Source of the DNA: Beaufortia kweichowensis | Lineage: Eukaryota > Chordata > Actinopteri > Cypriniformes > Gastromyzontidae | Length of the DNA: 64,000 nt | Assembly: GCA_019155185.1 (NCBI GenBank) | Contig: CM032813.1 | Coordinates: forward strand, 11,744,645 to 11,808,644 | Direction: 5' to 3' | In this document: positions 12,701-26,001 of the stretch, piece by piece | Layout of the letters: every line of letters starts with the position of its first letter | How positions within the stretch are numbered: the stretch's first letter is position 1 | Notes under the pieces: generated by a model | Database searches by the model: none | What the model was told of the DNA's origin: nothing | The model's input: the letters and a program-made list of their open reading frames with translations, nothing else | Made by a program: the position numbers and the translations under genes

Positions 12701-14053
12701 TGGTCAGTTATTAAACTCCCTCTCTTTTTTTAAATGGTTAAATTTGTTATAAGCTCTAGTATAAATAAGGATGTCTTTTTCTCTCTCTAGAAAACCCATG
12801 CATATTATCATCTACAAGACAACATCTCTGCACCAGTAAAACAGCGTCGTCTAGAGGAGCTCATCACTGTTTTTAGAGAGGAGGCAGCCAAAGTTAATAT
12901 GTCTCTGATTGGCAGCACACTGCTTGTGTTGGTAGACGGAGTAAGTATTACACTGTAGCGATTCTGTGGGGATGGTGTTATTTAAAACACTCTCCAGCAT
13001 CTCTACTAGTTATTGTGAAACTAAGACGGTGTTATTTAAAACACGGTTCAGTTTCAGGTTATAATTACTTGTGGCTCAAATGGAAATACTTACAGATAAA
13101 GACTATTAACTATATGTATTTTGTAGCATTACCTGGTACAATAAACACGTTATTCTTCTGGCCTTGATTAACAACGGTCCATGCCCAATACAGTAATACA
13201 TACGGAGCCGGTAACAGTATCGCACAGTTTAAGGGATGTGTTATGAGCATTAAGCAGAGACAATCATGAGTGAATACAAATGAATATTTATTAACTAAGC
13301 TACTGAGATATGATATGGATTGACTAACACAAACACAAACACATACACATTCACACAAGATAAAGCATAGAAAAATTAGAGTAAAGAGTAAAGAATGGCA
13401 TATTAAATCAGCAGGACACAACCACCGGGTTTTTCTCTACTAAAAGTTCACCTTGGTAGCCAAGGGGCAGTTGCTTAAGCTGTTGAATCCTGGTGCGCTG
13501 GAGAAAGAGAGAGAGTGTCCCGGTGGATTCGCTGAAGTCCGTTCGGAGAGCCAAGTTTCGCGAGAAGTGTCGAAGTCTGCCAAGTAAGATTGCCGGAAAA
13601 GCTGTCCTGAAGAAGGGCAGGTCCCACGAAGTTTTGGAGAGATTCCAAGTTTCTGAGCAAAGAGTTGTTCGATGCATTGTGGTCTTAAAGGCACAACAGT
13701 CACGCCCCGGTCAGATCTTTTGACCAATGGCAAAAGGACGTGGTTGCGCGGGAGAAATCTCTTTGTCCTTCTCTGTGACAAATGATTTACACAGGTACGG
13801 TTTATGTCCTGTTTGCACCGAACACATAAACTTATTGCAAATTGAGTATGATGCACGCCATGACTATGTACTGTGCATCATTATTTAGGAAATAATTTGT
13901 GGATCATTTTGATACCACACACGAGAGAGAAGTGAAGTAAGAACAATAGTTATTCATTCATCTGTCATGACATAAAAGTTAAACTTCAATGACACTGAAA
14001 TGCATGCAATAACTATGGCAGGGTATCACGTGATTATGGAGGAATACACACAT

Positions 14054-14092
<39 letters not shown>

Positions 14093-17000
14093 TACAAATT
14101 GGGCAGTTTTGTCCCGCTCATCCTAAAGAGTCTCTTTGAGGTGTTTGGAATGTACTTCTCTAGTCCTCTCTGCAAATCTCCAGGGGCCTGGAGAATCTCA
14201 GGGAGTTGAGCTGGGGGTTACCCTCTCTGGGGAAGGCCAGAGAGGTACCATAACTGTCCTCCTGAGTTAAGTAACAACCGGCAGGTCATCACTTAACCCA
14301 GACTTTCTGGAGCCAAAAGGGGTTCTGGTGTTGACTTCCCCCGTAGGAATTTGTTGTTGGTTGTAACTTTATGATCCCTTAAAGAAATCCAACATTTGGC
14401 CCGCCAAGTCTCTACATCTCCCCTTCCGGGCGAGGGTTCCGTAAGAACTTCGTCGGGCGGTGGTTCAGTTGGATAGACGGGATCAGTTCAGTTGTCAGTA
14501 TTCCTTGGGGTGCCAGTCGCGTCAGCGAGGGTTCTCTATGAGGTTCGACTCAGCCTCCGGTTCGACTTGTCTGCCTTGCTTCTCATGACCGTAACCCCCC
14601 CCAACTGGCTATGAAGTCCCATGACTCTCTGTTGAAGGGCTTGGCTCTGTGTTGCTGTTGTATGCCCTCCGGAGTCAAACCTGTGTAATGTTCAGCGACA
14701 GAAAGGATAGATGGATTTTTAGCAGTCTTGTCAGAGGTGGCCTTTTGTTTTCCAAAGGCTTTATGGGCTAGGTCCCGCAGCTGTCTGGTAGTCATCGTAC
14801 GGGGACACGCCATAACGCCTAGGTGGTGGCTCACTGATGGATGCAGATTACGTAGGAAAAGGGTTCTGAAATTGAAGTCCTCCTCCATCTCTGGCTCGTT
14901 TCTGAACCCGAAGTAGGCCCGTCGGAGCCGGTTGTAGTAGGTCTGTGGGGTTTCCTGTCGGCCTTGTTTAAGGTCCATGGCAGTGACCAGTCCTTGCTCC
15001 GACTCTGGGTCCGAGAACTCTCTTATCAGGGCCTGTTGTAGTTGCTTGTAATCTGTTCTGACTGCTTCTGACTGTCGGTCCAGGAATCTGCGTACCTCCT
15101 GGCTGGAGGTAATCCTGAGCAGGTACAGTCTATCTCTTGTAGTCGCGTTGGCCATTGTTTGAAAATGGAAGTCGATGTCCTGCGGGTATGCATGCACTTC
15201 GTGACTTCCTGCAGGGTCTGGAGTGAAGGTTGGGATGTTTCTGGCCAGCTTGTCAATGTCTCTGGGGGACACCCCATGGATGTCTGCAGAGGTCCTCTGG
15301 ATGGGTCCCCGCCCCCACTCTGTGGGTGTTAGGGGCTCTCGAGTGCTGGCCGGCGAAGCTTTGAACAGGGGACTCTCACCCCCCTTTGCTGCCTGGAGCT
15401 CTTGGCGGAAAGGCTTGGTTCTGCTTGGTGGGGCAAATTCAAGACTTTGTTTTCCCCCTGGCTGTTTGGCTTGCACTTGGTAGGAGTACTTAAGTTCCTT
15501 TTGGGCCAAGTTCAGTTCATCTTTAAGATGGTCTCGCTGCCGGGTCACAACTTGAAGCTCTGCTTGATTTGTGTGTAGGTGGCCCTCGTAGGCCTTGACC
15601 ATGGCCGTCCGTTCTGTCAGTTCGGCCTCAGCTCTTTCTAAGAGCTTTTCGGCATACTGGAGTTTCTCTGCCAGCTCCTTCCTGGCTTGCCCCTCCAGCT
15701 GCTCTCTGCGCTCAGTGTCTGTACGGAGGTCTGCTAAGGCGTCCCGAAGTCTTTCCACTTGCTCACGTAGCTCTGGGTCCTCTTCATCAGTCGCTGCCTG
15801 CTGCTCTCGAGGACGTTGCATGATCTGCTCTAGGTGCTGTTCTGCTTTCTCAGCCCGAGCTTGAATGCAGCCGCCTCGCTCTGGCGCTGGCTCCGTTGTC
15901 CTCACACAGCTTCATCTGGACGATGAGGTTATGGGAAAGGGCACCTGTGATCTTGGCCAGCTCTTTGTGGTTGTAGTCCTGCACTGGATCGTTGGCCATC
16001 AGTAGGCTCAGGCCGTCGTCCAGCTGCTCACGGTTCAGATGCTGCAGGTCACTGGCGGTCTCAGGCAGAAGTCCGCTTGTCAGGGCGCTCAACCAGGTCT
16101 CTAGCTGGTCCCAATGGGTGGCAGGACTGGATGATCTGGACATTCTTCAACACTGGTGGCAAATAGGAAAAGTAAAACATAGCCAATGCAGGTCCGTGCC
16201 AGTTTAGTGAACTATACATCCAACATAAGGGCTTTGTGCCAGCTAACGTCATGACTAGCAGCACAGTCGAATGCCCATTATTCCTGCCAGGCTGTGGTGG
16301 CATGTATAGCTTGTGTGGGTAAGTACAGGAAAAGTTCTGAGTGAATTACTGATGCGTTATAACCCATCGGTCGCTTGGAGACTTAGGCTATCTGAGTCAT
16401 CAATTTCATTACTGCAGCTTTTCCTGATGGTTTGTGCTGGTACGTTCTCTTATGCCATGAAAGGGAAAAGGAAAAAGTAGCAAAGCAACTAGGATAACAA
16501 AAGGGAAAGAAGGGATGAAACCGAAAAGAAAGTAATTTTCCTATTTTGGCTAAGCCGGTTACCGACACTAGGGTTATGACGGGACCTACAAGTAGGGGTG
16601 CTATGATGTCATATGGCCTAGGAGGGGCTTAGCGAGGACAGCAAGGATAGTTCAAACAGTATGGGGTGAGGAAAGCTTACTTTTCTTTAGGGCCTCTTAC
16701 TTTGGGACTATACCTTATTGACTAGGCTGGGTGGTGCGTTGAGGACACCCCGGTGGGGCACCACGGTCGGGCCAGCTCCCCGGCCCGCCTGAACACACGA
16801 CAGCAGGGGTCTCGGGCGACCCGACTCACGCACCCGGTGTCGACCACTCAAACAGCTACGACCTTTAGCACAATCGGGCCGCACTCAAAAGTGTCAACGT
16901 CTGACCGCCACAGCCAAAGTTGGGTTTTGCCCAGAATTGCCCTTTATGTGTCAAACTGGTGTGGCTGCCACACTTGCAGTGCCCGCTACCTCGCTGGAGT

Positions 17001-20000
17001 CGCACCCAAGTGTGCCAACGACCAGCTGCCACAGCCAAGACTGGGATTGCCCAAAATTGCCCTTCACGTGTCGGTCAGCGTGGTTGCCAGCGCATTGGAG
17101 TGCCCGATTGCTGATGTCGCTCTGCGTGTCGTCACCGAAAGTGGGGACGGAACCTCCGAGGTAAACGCTACTGTCGGGTGCCAGGCGTGCCGAGCCAGAC
17201 AGGTCCAGCCGTGGGTGGCCCACACCGGAGAAACCATTGCTTCACCGCCCAGCACTTAGGGAAGAGCTGTCTAAAGAGAAATGTAAAGGCTGTTTAAAAG
17301 AAAAGGGTCAAACTGCTACATGGGTCATTAAAACAACACTCTGCTAAGTGTGTTAATCGACTCGACCAAGGGAAGGCAACTGATTTAATTTAAGTCTAAA
17401 CCTAATTAAATACAGAGTTCCTGAAGTAGGAGTAGGGGTAAACGGAGCAGTGGGAAAGCAGGGATGACCACACAGTCAGGTGACATTAATTACTATTATA
17501 GTTAAATAATAATAATCAATAAGTCAATGAAACAGCAATGAGGTGATATCAATTATTATTATTGTTTAGAATAATAACAATTAATAAATCATGGAAGTAG
17601 GAAAAGGAAAATGAAGTGATATCAATTATTATTATTGTTTAGAATAATAAAAATTAATAAAATCGAAGTAGGAAAGGGAAAATGGAGTAATATTAATTAT
17701 TGTTATTGTTTCAAATAATCAATAATTAATAAACTATGAAACAGTTGCTGAGAGACCTAAATTATTATTGTTGTTAACACAACAATAATTGGTGAATTAG
17801 GAAACTAATAGAGTAATATCAATTATTATTATTGTTTAGAATAATAACAATTAATAAGCTGGAAAGACAGCAATAAAGTGACATTAATCATTGCTAGTGT
17901 TCAGAGATAGCAATAATCAATAAGTCTTTACATGGCAGGGTTAGTCAAAAGTAAATCAAATTACTGAGAGACAGAGATCGACCAAGCATACCCAAAGGGG
18001 CCAACCCAAACAAGGAGAAGTCAGGGTTAATCAATGTAACAGGAGAAGCGTTAGACATCTAAGACAACTACCCTCTATTGTCAGTTAGAGGTAATGCGCT
18101 TTAACCTGAACTTCCAAAATACCTACGTTCACGTGGACGGCCTTCGTTGTGACGTAAGCGTTGTTACGCTGCACAGTGCAACTTAGTAGGCGGGTCTTAG
18201 GATCGTGCGGCTTGTTGCACTGAAGTATAGCGCTAATACGCATTACAGGCTACCGTTGCTACACGAGTAAAATGCGATTTAAATTAAAGCACAACGGGAT
18301 TTCTTAGCCGTTGGCTGTGAACAAAGTACAGTTACTACCGACGAGTAAAATGCGCATTTAAATTAAAGCACAACGGGATTTCTTCGCCGTTGGCTGTGAA
18401 CAAAGTACAGTTACTACACGAGTAAAATGCGCATTTAAATTAAAACACAACGGGATTTCTTCGCCGTTGGCTGTGAACAAAGTACAGTTACTACACGAGT
18501 AAAATGCGCATTTAAATTAAAACACAACGGGATTTCTTCGCCGTTGGCTGTGAAAGTACTGTAAAAACTCTCCTTTAAATAGAAAACTGACCCATAGTTA
18601 TATCTATGTTAACTCCACTCAGAGAGAGAAGGGGAAGACACGCACTGGTTAGCTACGCCAATTGTTCAACCCAGGAAAGCTCATAGCATAGCTTAATGGC
18701 ATTGGAAACACATCAATAGCCTACTATCTATGTACAGTTATAGGCCTATCAATAAGACGAGAAGGGGAACATCGCCCAGCTCTATCTTCTTCGTTCTAAA
18801 ATGAGGGTTTCTTCGCTCAAATCAGACGGACAAAAATAACTAATGTTAAACACGCTATAACAAAAGGACTATTATCCATTTTTATAGAGGGTCCATTTAA
18901 CATTATCGACTGCAGTTACATTCTTCTTTAACAGTGTAAGAGTCTGCCGTAAGGCTCACTGACTGTTAACACACGCGTTGCCAGCGACCTGCGCTGTTCA
19001 CGCGTAACACAAAGTTCAAACGAGTCTAGCTTCTGAATAAACAAGCATTAGAAACACACATGCGTCGTCACTAAGTTGCTCATAACACATTTAATACTGT
19101 GCCCGCTTCATTCTCCACCATTTATGTAGCGATTCTGTGGGGATGGTGTTATTTAAAACACTCTCCAGCATCTCTACTAGTTATTGTGAAACTAAGACGG
19201 TGTTATTTAAAACACGGTTCAGTTTCAGGTTATAATTACTTGTGGCTCAAATGGAAATACTTACAGATAAAGACTATTAACTATATGTATTTTGTAGCAT
19301 TACCTGGTACAATAAACACGTTATTCTTCTGGCCTTGATTAACAACGGTCCATGCCCAATACAGTAATACATACGGAGCCGGTAACAGTATCGCACAGTT
19401 TAAGGGATGTGTTATGAGCATTAAGCAGAGACAATCATGAGTGAATACAAATGAATATTTATTAACTAAGCTACTGAGATATGATATGGATTGACTAACA
19501 CAAACACAAACACATACACATTCACACAAGATAAAGCATAGAAAAATTAGAGTAAAGAGTAAAGAATGGCATATTAAATCAGCAGGACACAACCACCGGT
19601 TTTTCTCTACTAAAAGTTCACCTTGGTAGCCAAGGGGCAGTTGCTTAAGCTGTTGAATCCTGGTGCTGGAGAGAAAGAGAGAGAGTGTCCCGTGGATTCG
19701 CTAAGTCCGTTCGGAGAGCCAAGTTTCAGCGAGAAGTGTCGAAGTCTGCGAAGTAAGATTGCGGAAAAGCTGTCCTGAAGAAGGGCAGGTCCCACGAAGT
19801 TTTGGAGAGATTCCAAGTTTCTGAGCAAAGAGTTGTTCGATGCATTGTGGTCTTAAAGGCACAACAGTCACGCCCGGTCAGATCTTTTGACCAATGGCAA
19901 AAGGCGTGGTTTGCGCTGAGAAATCTCTTTGTCCTTCTCTGTGACAAATGATTTACACAGGTACGGTTTATGTCCTGTTTGCACCGAACACATAAACTTA

Positions 20001-23000
20001 TTGCAAATTGAGTATGATGCACGCCATGACTATGTACTGTGCATCATTATTTAGGGAAATAATTTGTGGATCATTTTGATACCACACACGAGAGAGAAGT
20101 GAAGTAAGAACAATAGTTATTCATTCATCTGTCATGACATAAAAGTTAAACTTCAATGACACTGAAATGCATGCAATAACTATGGCAGGGTATCACGTGA
20201 TTATGGAGGAATACACACATAGATATATATATATATATATATATAGATACAAATTGGGCAGTTTTGTCCCGCTCATCCTAAAGAGTCTCTTTGAGGTGTT
20301 TGGAATGTACTTCTCTAGTCCTCTCTGCAAATCTCCAGGGGGCCTGGAGAATCTCAGGGAGTTGAGCTGGGGGGTTACCCTCTCTGGGGAAGGCCAGAGA
20401 GGTACCATAACTGTCCTCCTGAGTTAAGTAACAACCGGCAGGTCATCACTTAACCCAGACTTTCTGGAGCCAAAAGGGGTTCTGGTGTTGACTTCCCCCG
20501 TAGGAATTTGTTGTTGGTTGTAACTTTATGATCCCTTAAAGAAATCCAACATTTGGCCCGGCCAAGTCTCTACAACACCATACTGCATTATGGGAGATTT
20601 TCTGTCCATTGCTTGTTCTTTTTTTAAGGCTGGAACAAATGTGACAAAGAGAACAAATGAGAGACGTGTACATTTTAGGCGTTATTTAATTACGATTATT
20701 TTTCTTTCCTCTTAAGTTGTATTATGAAGACTGGTCTCATTATCTTTTGCAAGTTCCACTCGCTTGTTAAGGAATACTGTTTCTGGGTCCAAGCCTACTG
20801 TTTTGAACTCAAGTCAATTCAAGTTTATTTCTTCTCAGGGACTCTGGCCAGTTTGTAATACCTCAAAATCAAGTGCAGGTGGTAGATCATTTTCCTATTA
20901 AGCGCCTAAACTTTGGAACAGTCTTCCTAGTGCTGTACCGGATGCAGGAGAAGCGATTCGTCTGCAGTAGACAGCAGTTGTGCGTGAGTTCGGCTTAGTT
21001 TTGTTTACCTTGTTTTTGCGCTGTTTAGAATATTGCCTGTTGTTGATTAAGAATAATCTTTCATTTATTTCTTTTATTTATTTATACTGTTTCTAGAAGG
21101 GTACCTTTATTTTATTAGATTTGCCCTATTCATTAGCTATAGCATTTAAAATTATATTATTGCTCCTTGGTGGCAATCACTTTGTATTTAGCATTCGATT
21201 ACGCTGAGCTATCCCAGCTATTAGATCGTAGTTTCGACCCGAGTAACATTCACGTAATTAAACCTTTGTTGTGCAAATTGTAAAGGCATTTAACCGGTAT
21301 ACCTGTAGCGTCAGCCCTCGTGTGAAGACCTACGAGTGTAAAGACCTGCGACTCTACCTGTGCGACTCCACCGAGCAAGGACACCAACAAGGAATTCAAG
21401 TATCATCATACGTTTTGAATGACTTTCGATTTAATGCATTCTTCACGTAAACTCTATGCGCTCTCGGTCTATCCCTGTTATCCACCACAGACACGCCTAC
21501 AGACACAAGACATACCGCACACACTCTGACCTACACCTCATTCACACCACCCCTCCTCTGTCTCTCTCTGTGGGCCTCTGGAACTGCCAGTCAGCTGTGA
21601 ACAAGGCTGAGTTCATCCCTGCCTTTGCTACACAGTCAGACATTAACATCCTTGGTCTCACTGAGACATGTATTCGTCCAGAGGACTCTCCCGCTGCACT
21701 CTCTTTCAACTACGCTTTCTCCCACTCCCCTCGTCAATCTGGTAGGGGAGGAGGCACAGGTTTACTGTTCCCCAACACATGGAAATACACATGCTTACCA
21801 GGATTATGCACAAACACTTCCTTTGAATATCATGCGGTTACTGTTTAATTTCCTTCTCAGATTCACATTGTTGTAGTTTACCGCCCACCAGGCCCGCTTC
21901 ACAACTTCACTGACGAACTTGATGTGCTTCTTTCCTCATTTCCTGAGGACGGCAGCCCACTCATTGTCTTTGGTGACTTTAATATTCACCTGGAGAAATC
22001 TTCTGCCACCGACTTTTTAAACCTTCTCTCCTCATTTGACCTCTCCCTCCTTACCACCGCTACTCATAAATCAGGAAACCAACTGGACCTCATCTTCACA
22101 CGCAACTGCATCACCTCTAATCCTACTGTTCTACCCCCTACATATCTCTCAGATCACTTCTTAATAACTTGTAATATACATCTCAGCTCTAACAACACAT
22201 CCACATCTGTTTCGTTTAGGCGCAACCTCCGTTCTCTTTCCCCCAGCACACTCTCTGCTGAGGTGTCATCCTCTCTCCTTCCAACCTCTCATCTCTGGAT
22301 ACCAATACAGCCACAGACACCCTATGTTCAGCACTAACATCCTGTCTAGACAACCTCTGCCCTCTATCCTCCAGACCGGCTCGTGTGCATCCCCTTCCTG
22401 CCCTTGGCTTTCGGACGTCCTTTTGGAACATCAGACCAAACTCAGGCCAGCTGAAAGAAAATGGCGCAAGACGAAACACCCACCCGACCTCTGTGAGTAT
22501 CAGTCAATACTTTCATCCTTCTCCGCTGCTGTCCACACAGCAAAGACATCACAAAGGTCAGCCATGCATCAGATTCAAAAAAACTGTTCAAAACCTTCAG
22601 CTCCCTCCTCTCTCCACCTCCCCCCCACCTGCCTCTTCATTATCAGCTGATGATTTTGCTAACTTTTTCACAAACAAAACATCACTGATCAGCAGCCAGT
22701 TCACAACTTCTGAAACCCCAGCACACACACAGGCTTCATCCAGCACGACTTTTTCCTCTTTCTCCACTCTAAACGACGCTGAAGTTACCAAACTTCTCTC
22801 TTGCAACCCACCACCTGCCCACTCGACCCAATCCCCTCCCATCTGCTCCAGTCCATCTCTAGCACAGTCACTCCATCACTCACACACATTATTAACTCCT
22901 CACTCCTCTCTGGCACTTTCCCCACCACATTTAAACAGGCCCGGGTCACCCCGCTGCTTAAAAAACCCACACTCAACCCTTCCCTCACTGACAGCTACAG

Positions 23001-25960
23001 ACCTGTCTCTCTCCTCCCGTTCATCTCAAAGACACTGGAGCGAGCTGTTTTTAATCAGATTTCCTCACCCAGAATGACCTACTGGACAAAAGACAGTCCC
23101 ATGAGACAGTTTCAAGAGCAACCACTCCACTGAGACTGCGCTTCTGTCAGTCACTGAGGCACTGCGACTGGCAAAAGCAGAGTTTAAATCATCTGTCCTC
23201 ATTTTGCTGGATATTTCCGCTGCCTTTGATACAGTTAACCACCAGATCCTACTGACATCCCTCTCATCGCTAGGGATCACAGGTACCCCACTCCGGTGGT
23301 TTAAATCATACCTCTCAGACAGGTCCTTCAGGGTGTCATGGAATAGGGGGCTGTCCAAAGCCCATCCCATGGCCACTGGCGTTCCTCAGGGATCTGTTCT
23401 TGCACCACTCCTCTTTTCTATCTACACAACATCACATGGCTTTGACTACTATTGCTATGCAGACGACATTTTTTTCTTCTCCTTCCAGCCAGACGATCCC
23501 ACAATAGCATCACGCATTGCAGCCTGCCTAAAAGACATCTCATCTTGGATGACTGAACACCACCTCCAGCTAAACCTTGCCAAGACTGAGCTCCTGGTAC
23601 TTCCGGCCTCACCTGCAACGCAACACAACCATTACACCATCTAAATCCGTAAGAAACCTAGGTGTAATCTTCAATGAACAGCTGTCCTTTACCGAACACA
23701 TCTCAAGGATATCACGGTCTTGTAGATATGCACTTTACAACATCAGGAAGATCAGGCCATATCTCACAGAGCACGCCACTCAACTGCTAGTTCAAGCCCT
23801 GGTAATCTCTAGACTGGACTATTGCAATGCTCTCCTGGCTGGTCTTCCTGCACGAGCAATCAAACCACTCCAGATGATACAGAACGCAGCAGCAAGACTT
23901 GTTTTCCAGGAACCCAAAAGAGCACGTCACACCTCTCTTCATCTCTCTCCATTGGCTACCGGTTGCTGCCCGCATTAAATTCAAGTCATTAATGCTGACA
24001 TTTAAGACCATCACAAACTCTGCACCCTCATACTTTAACTCTCTTCTACACACCTACAACCCATCCAGAACCCTACGCTCAGCGATCGAACGTCGACTGG
24101 TGGTACCCTCACAGAAGTGCACTAAATCTCTCTCTCATTCTTTCTCCTTCTCTGTTCCCTGCTTGTGGAATAATCTCCCTAACGCAATCCGTTCTGCCAC
24201 ATCTCTCACCTCCTTTAAGAAACAGCTAAAAACACACCTCTTCCACAAACATCTGACATCATATCTATCTAGCACTGCAAAACATTGTAAACTTAGGAAA
24301 GCACCTCTTTGTACTATTGTTGCTGCTTTTGTTGTCGCTTCATTGTCTCCTAATATTTGTAAGTTGCTTTGGATAAAAGCATCAGCTAAATGCCTAAATG
24401 TAAATGTAAATGCAGACACACACTGTCGGTTTCAATCTAGATTAAAGACCGATCTCTTACACATAGTCCATCAGTTCTGTAATACAAAAAGAGAATCTTA
24501 GGCTTAGGAATCTTAATTAGCTCAACCGGAACCAGGTTTTGAGGCTGCATCGCAAGACAATGGAAGTAATCGCCCAGTACTATGATTGGATAACAGTTTT
24601 GCATAGTATTAGTTTTGCATAGTAAACTGATATTCAACGCCCCTGTCAGTACACATGGGGACAAGCTATGTCATTTATAGTTGCAGCCTTCTGTGGGTGG
24701 GGCTACAGAATTTACAGAATCAGTGTTTTACCTATCTATAACGTCATTCATAGGCATATTCCAGGATCTGGCATATGCTAGGCCTGGTGTCAATAAAAGC
24801 TTTTATTTCAGTAACAAGAACGTTTTTAGTTCTGAAACTTACAGGATATTCTTTTAGTGCGATGATCTATTATATATCAAAAGTTCAAGTTAAAGTTGAT
24901 TCTTCAATTCAGGACCCCTTTACATTTAGTAAACTTAGTACATCACTGTCAATCAAAAGCTTTTATTCAAAAGTACTGATTGCAGCTGTAATGCGTCAGA
25001 GTTTTTTTATTTCTCTCTCTCTATATATATTAGGGATGCAACAATTCTCAATATAATATTGAACCGTTCGGTATGACATCCACGGTTCAATACGCGCTTT
25101 TTCGAATTTTTTTCGGTTTTACGTTTAAATTATTTATGTGCGTTTTATTTCTCTCCGAATTGACTGTGTGTGCCTGTAAGTCTACGAGCTGGGATGAGGA
25201 AACTCCTCCCCGCGAGTAAATATTCAATCACTATGCTCTAAAGTTTGGGGGCGCTGAACCATCATTCCACACTTTAACATGAAGAGCGGCGGTGAAGTGA
25301 GTACGAGGAAGCGTCGGAACAGCGCTCCAGACAAGTATATAGCGCGACGCGAGTTCGAATCCCGGCTCTGGCGTCCTTTCCGAGCCTGCTACCCTTTCTC
25401 TCTCCTCCCAATCACTTCCTGTCTTACTACACTTCCCTGTCCAAAAATGATAAAAAGGTGAAAAAAAATACAGGAACCTCAAAATACAGGAATAGATAGC
25501 TGACCTAAGTGAAATTGCACTTTACATTCTGAATGAAGGATACTGTACTGGAGTACTGTTAAGTTTAATTAAGATGGTTTATTTATGTTTACTTAAGTAC
25601 AAGTATGTTTATTTGAAATGGTCAATTTATGTTTACTAACTTCACATGTATGTTTATTTTCAAAATTTAGGAACTTATGTGTTCCCCAGTTTGTACATGG
25701 GCTACCAGCAGCTGTGAGATGTTGGTGTTCATTTTAAAATAAAAAATTATTTTATATTATACAATACACTAGGAACTAGTGGACTTTTCTTTGCTTTTAA
25801 GTAAAAGAAAGGAGTATTGCAATAAATCGTTTTTATTTTTTCTTCTTAACCTCTTACTGTTCCTATTGCCTAGGCATAGGATGTGTCAAGCCATCAGAAC
25901 CGAACCGAAAATCGAACCGAGTTATGTGTTGAACTGTGGGCTAACTGCATTGTTGCATCC

Positions 25961-26001
<41 letters not shown>

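Larger units (their letters stand above)
16144..19134 (-). other. Long leader of the LTR element, without pol
   Basis: About 3 kb lies between the 5' LTR (element orientation) and gag. It holds three kinds of tandem repeat, listed separately, and no recognisable protein domain. The GC-rich plus-strand open frame at 16753-17259 overlaps the first repeat and is probably a by-product of composition. Confidence 0.6.
12954..20574 (-). mobile_element. LTR retrotransposon, gag only, inserted antisense in cdk5rap1
   Basis: Two long direct repeats (12954-14416 and 19135-20574) bound the element. Each starts TGTAG and ends CTACA. The four-base duplication ACAC lies at 12950-12953 and 20575-20578. The only ORF of gag character is on the minus strand, and a purine tract sits where a polypurine tract belongs for that orientation. 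No protease, reverse transcriptase, RNase H or integrase motif was found in either strand of the 4.7-kb interior. The LTRs are nearly identical, apart from a cluster of small indels and a TA-repeat length change, so the insertion is young. It looks like a non-autonomous element depending on a pol in trans. Confidence 0.88.

Noticed and set aside
13110..13421. 103-residue minus-strand ORF present in both LTRs (also 19281-19592)
   Set aside because: The duplication comes from the LTR pair; the Cys/Val run is a CA repeat. No support for a protein.
16753..17259. 168-residue plus-strand ORF, Cys/Thr/Pro-rich
   Set aside because: It lies over the GC-rich tandem repeat of the LTR element leader, antisense to the element, and has no domain; other frames are open there too.
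25351..25367. tRNA genes at B-box matches (also 41870, 37370, 44085)
   Set aside because: No complete cloverleaf; each is followed by a SINE body and, in one case, an L2-type tail.
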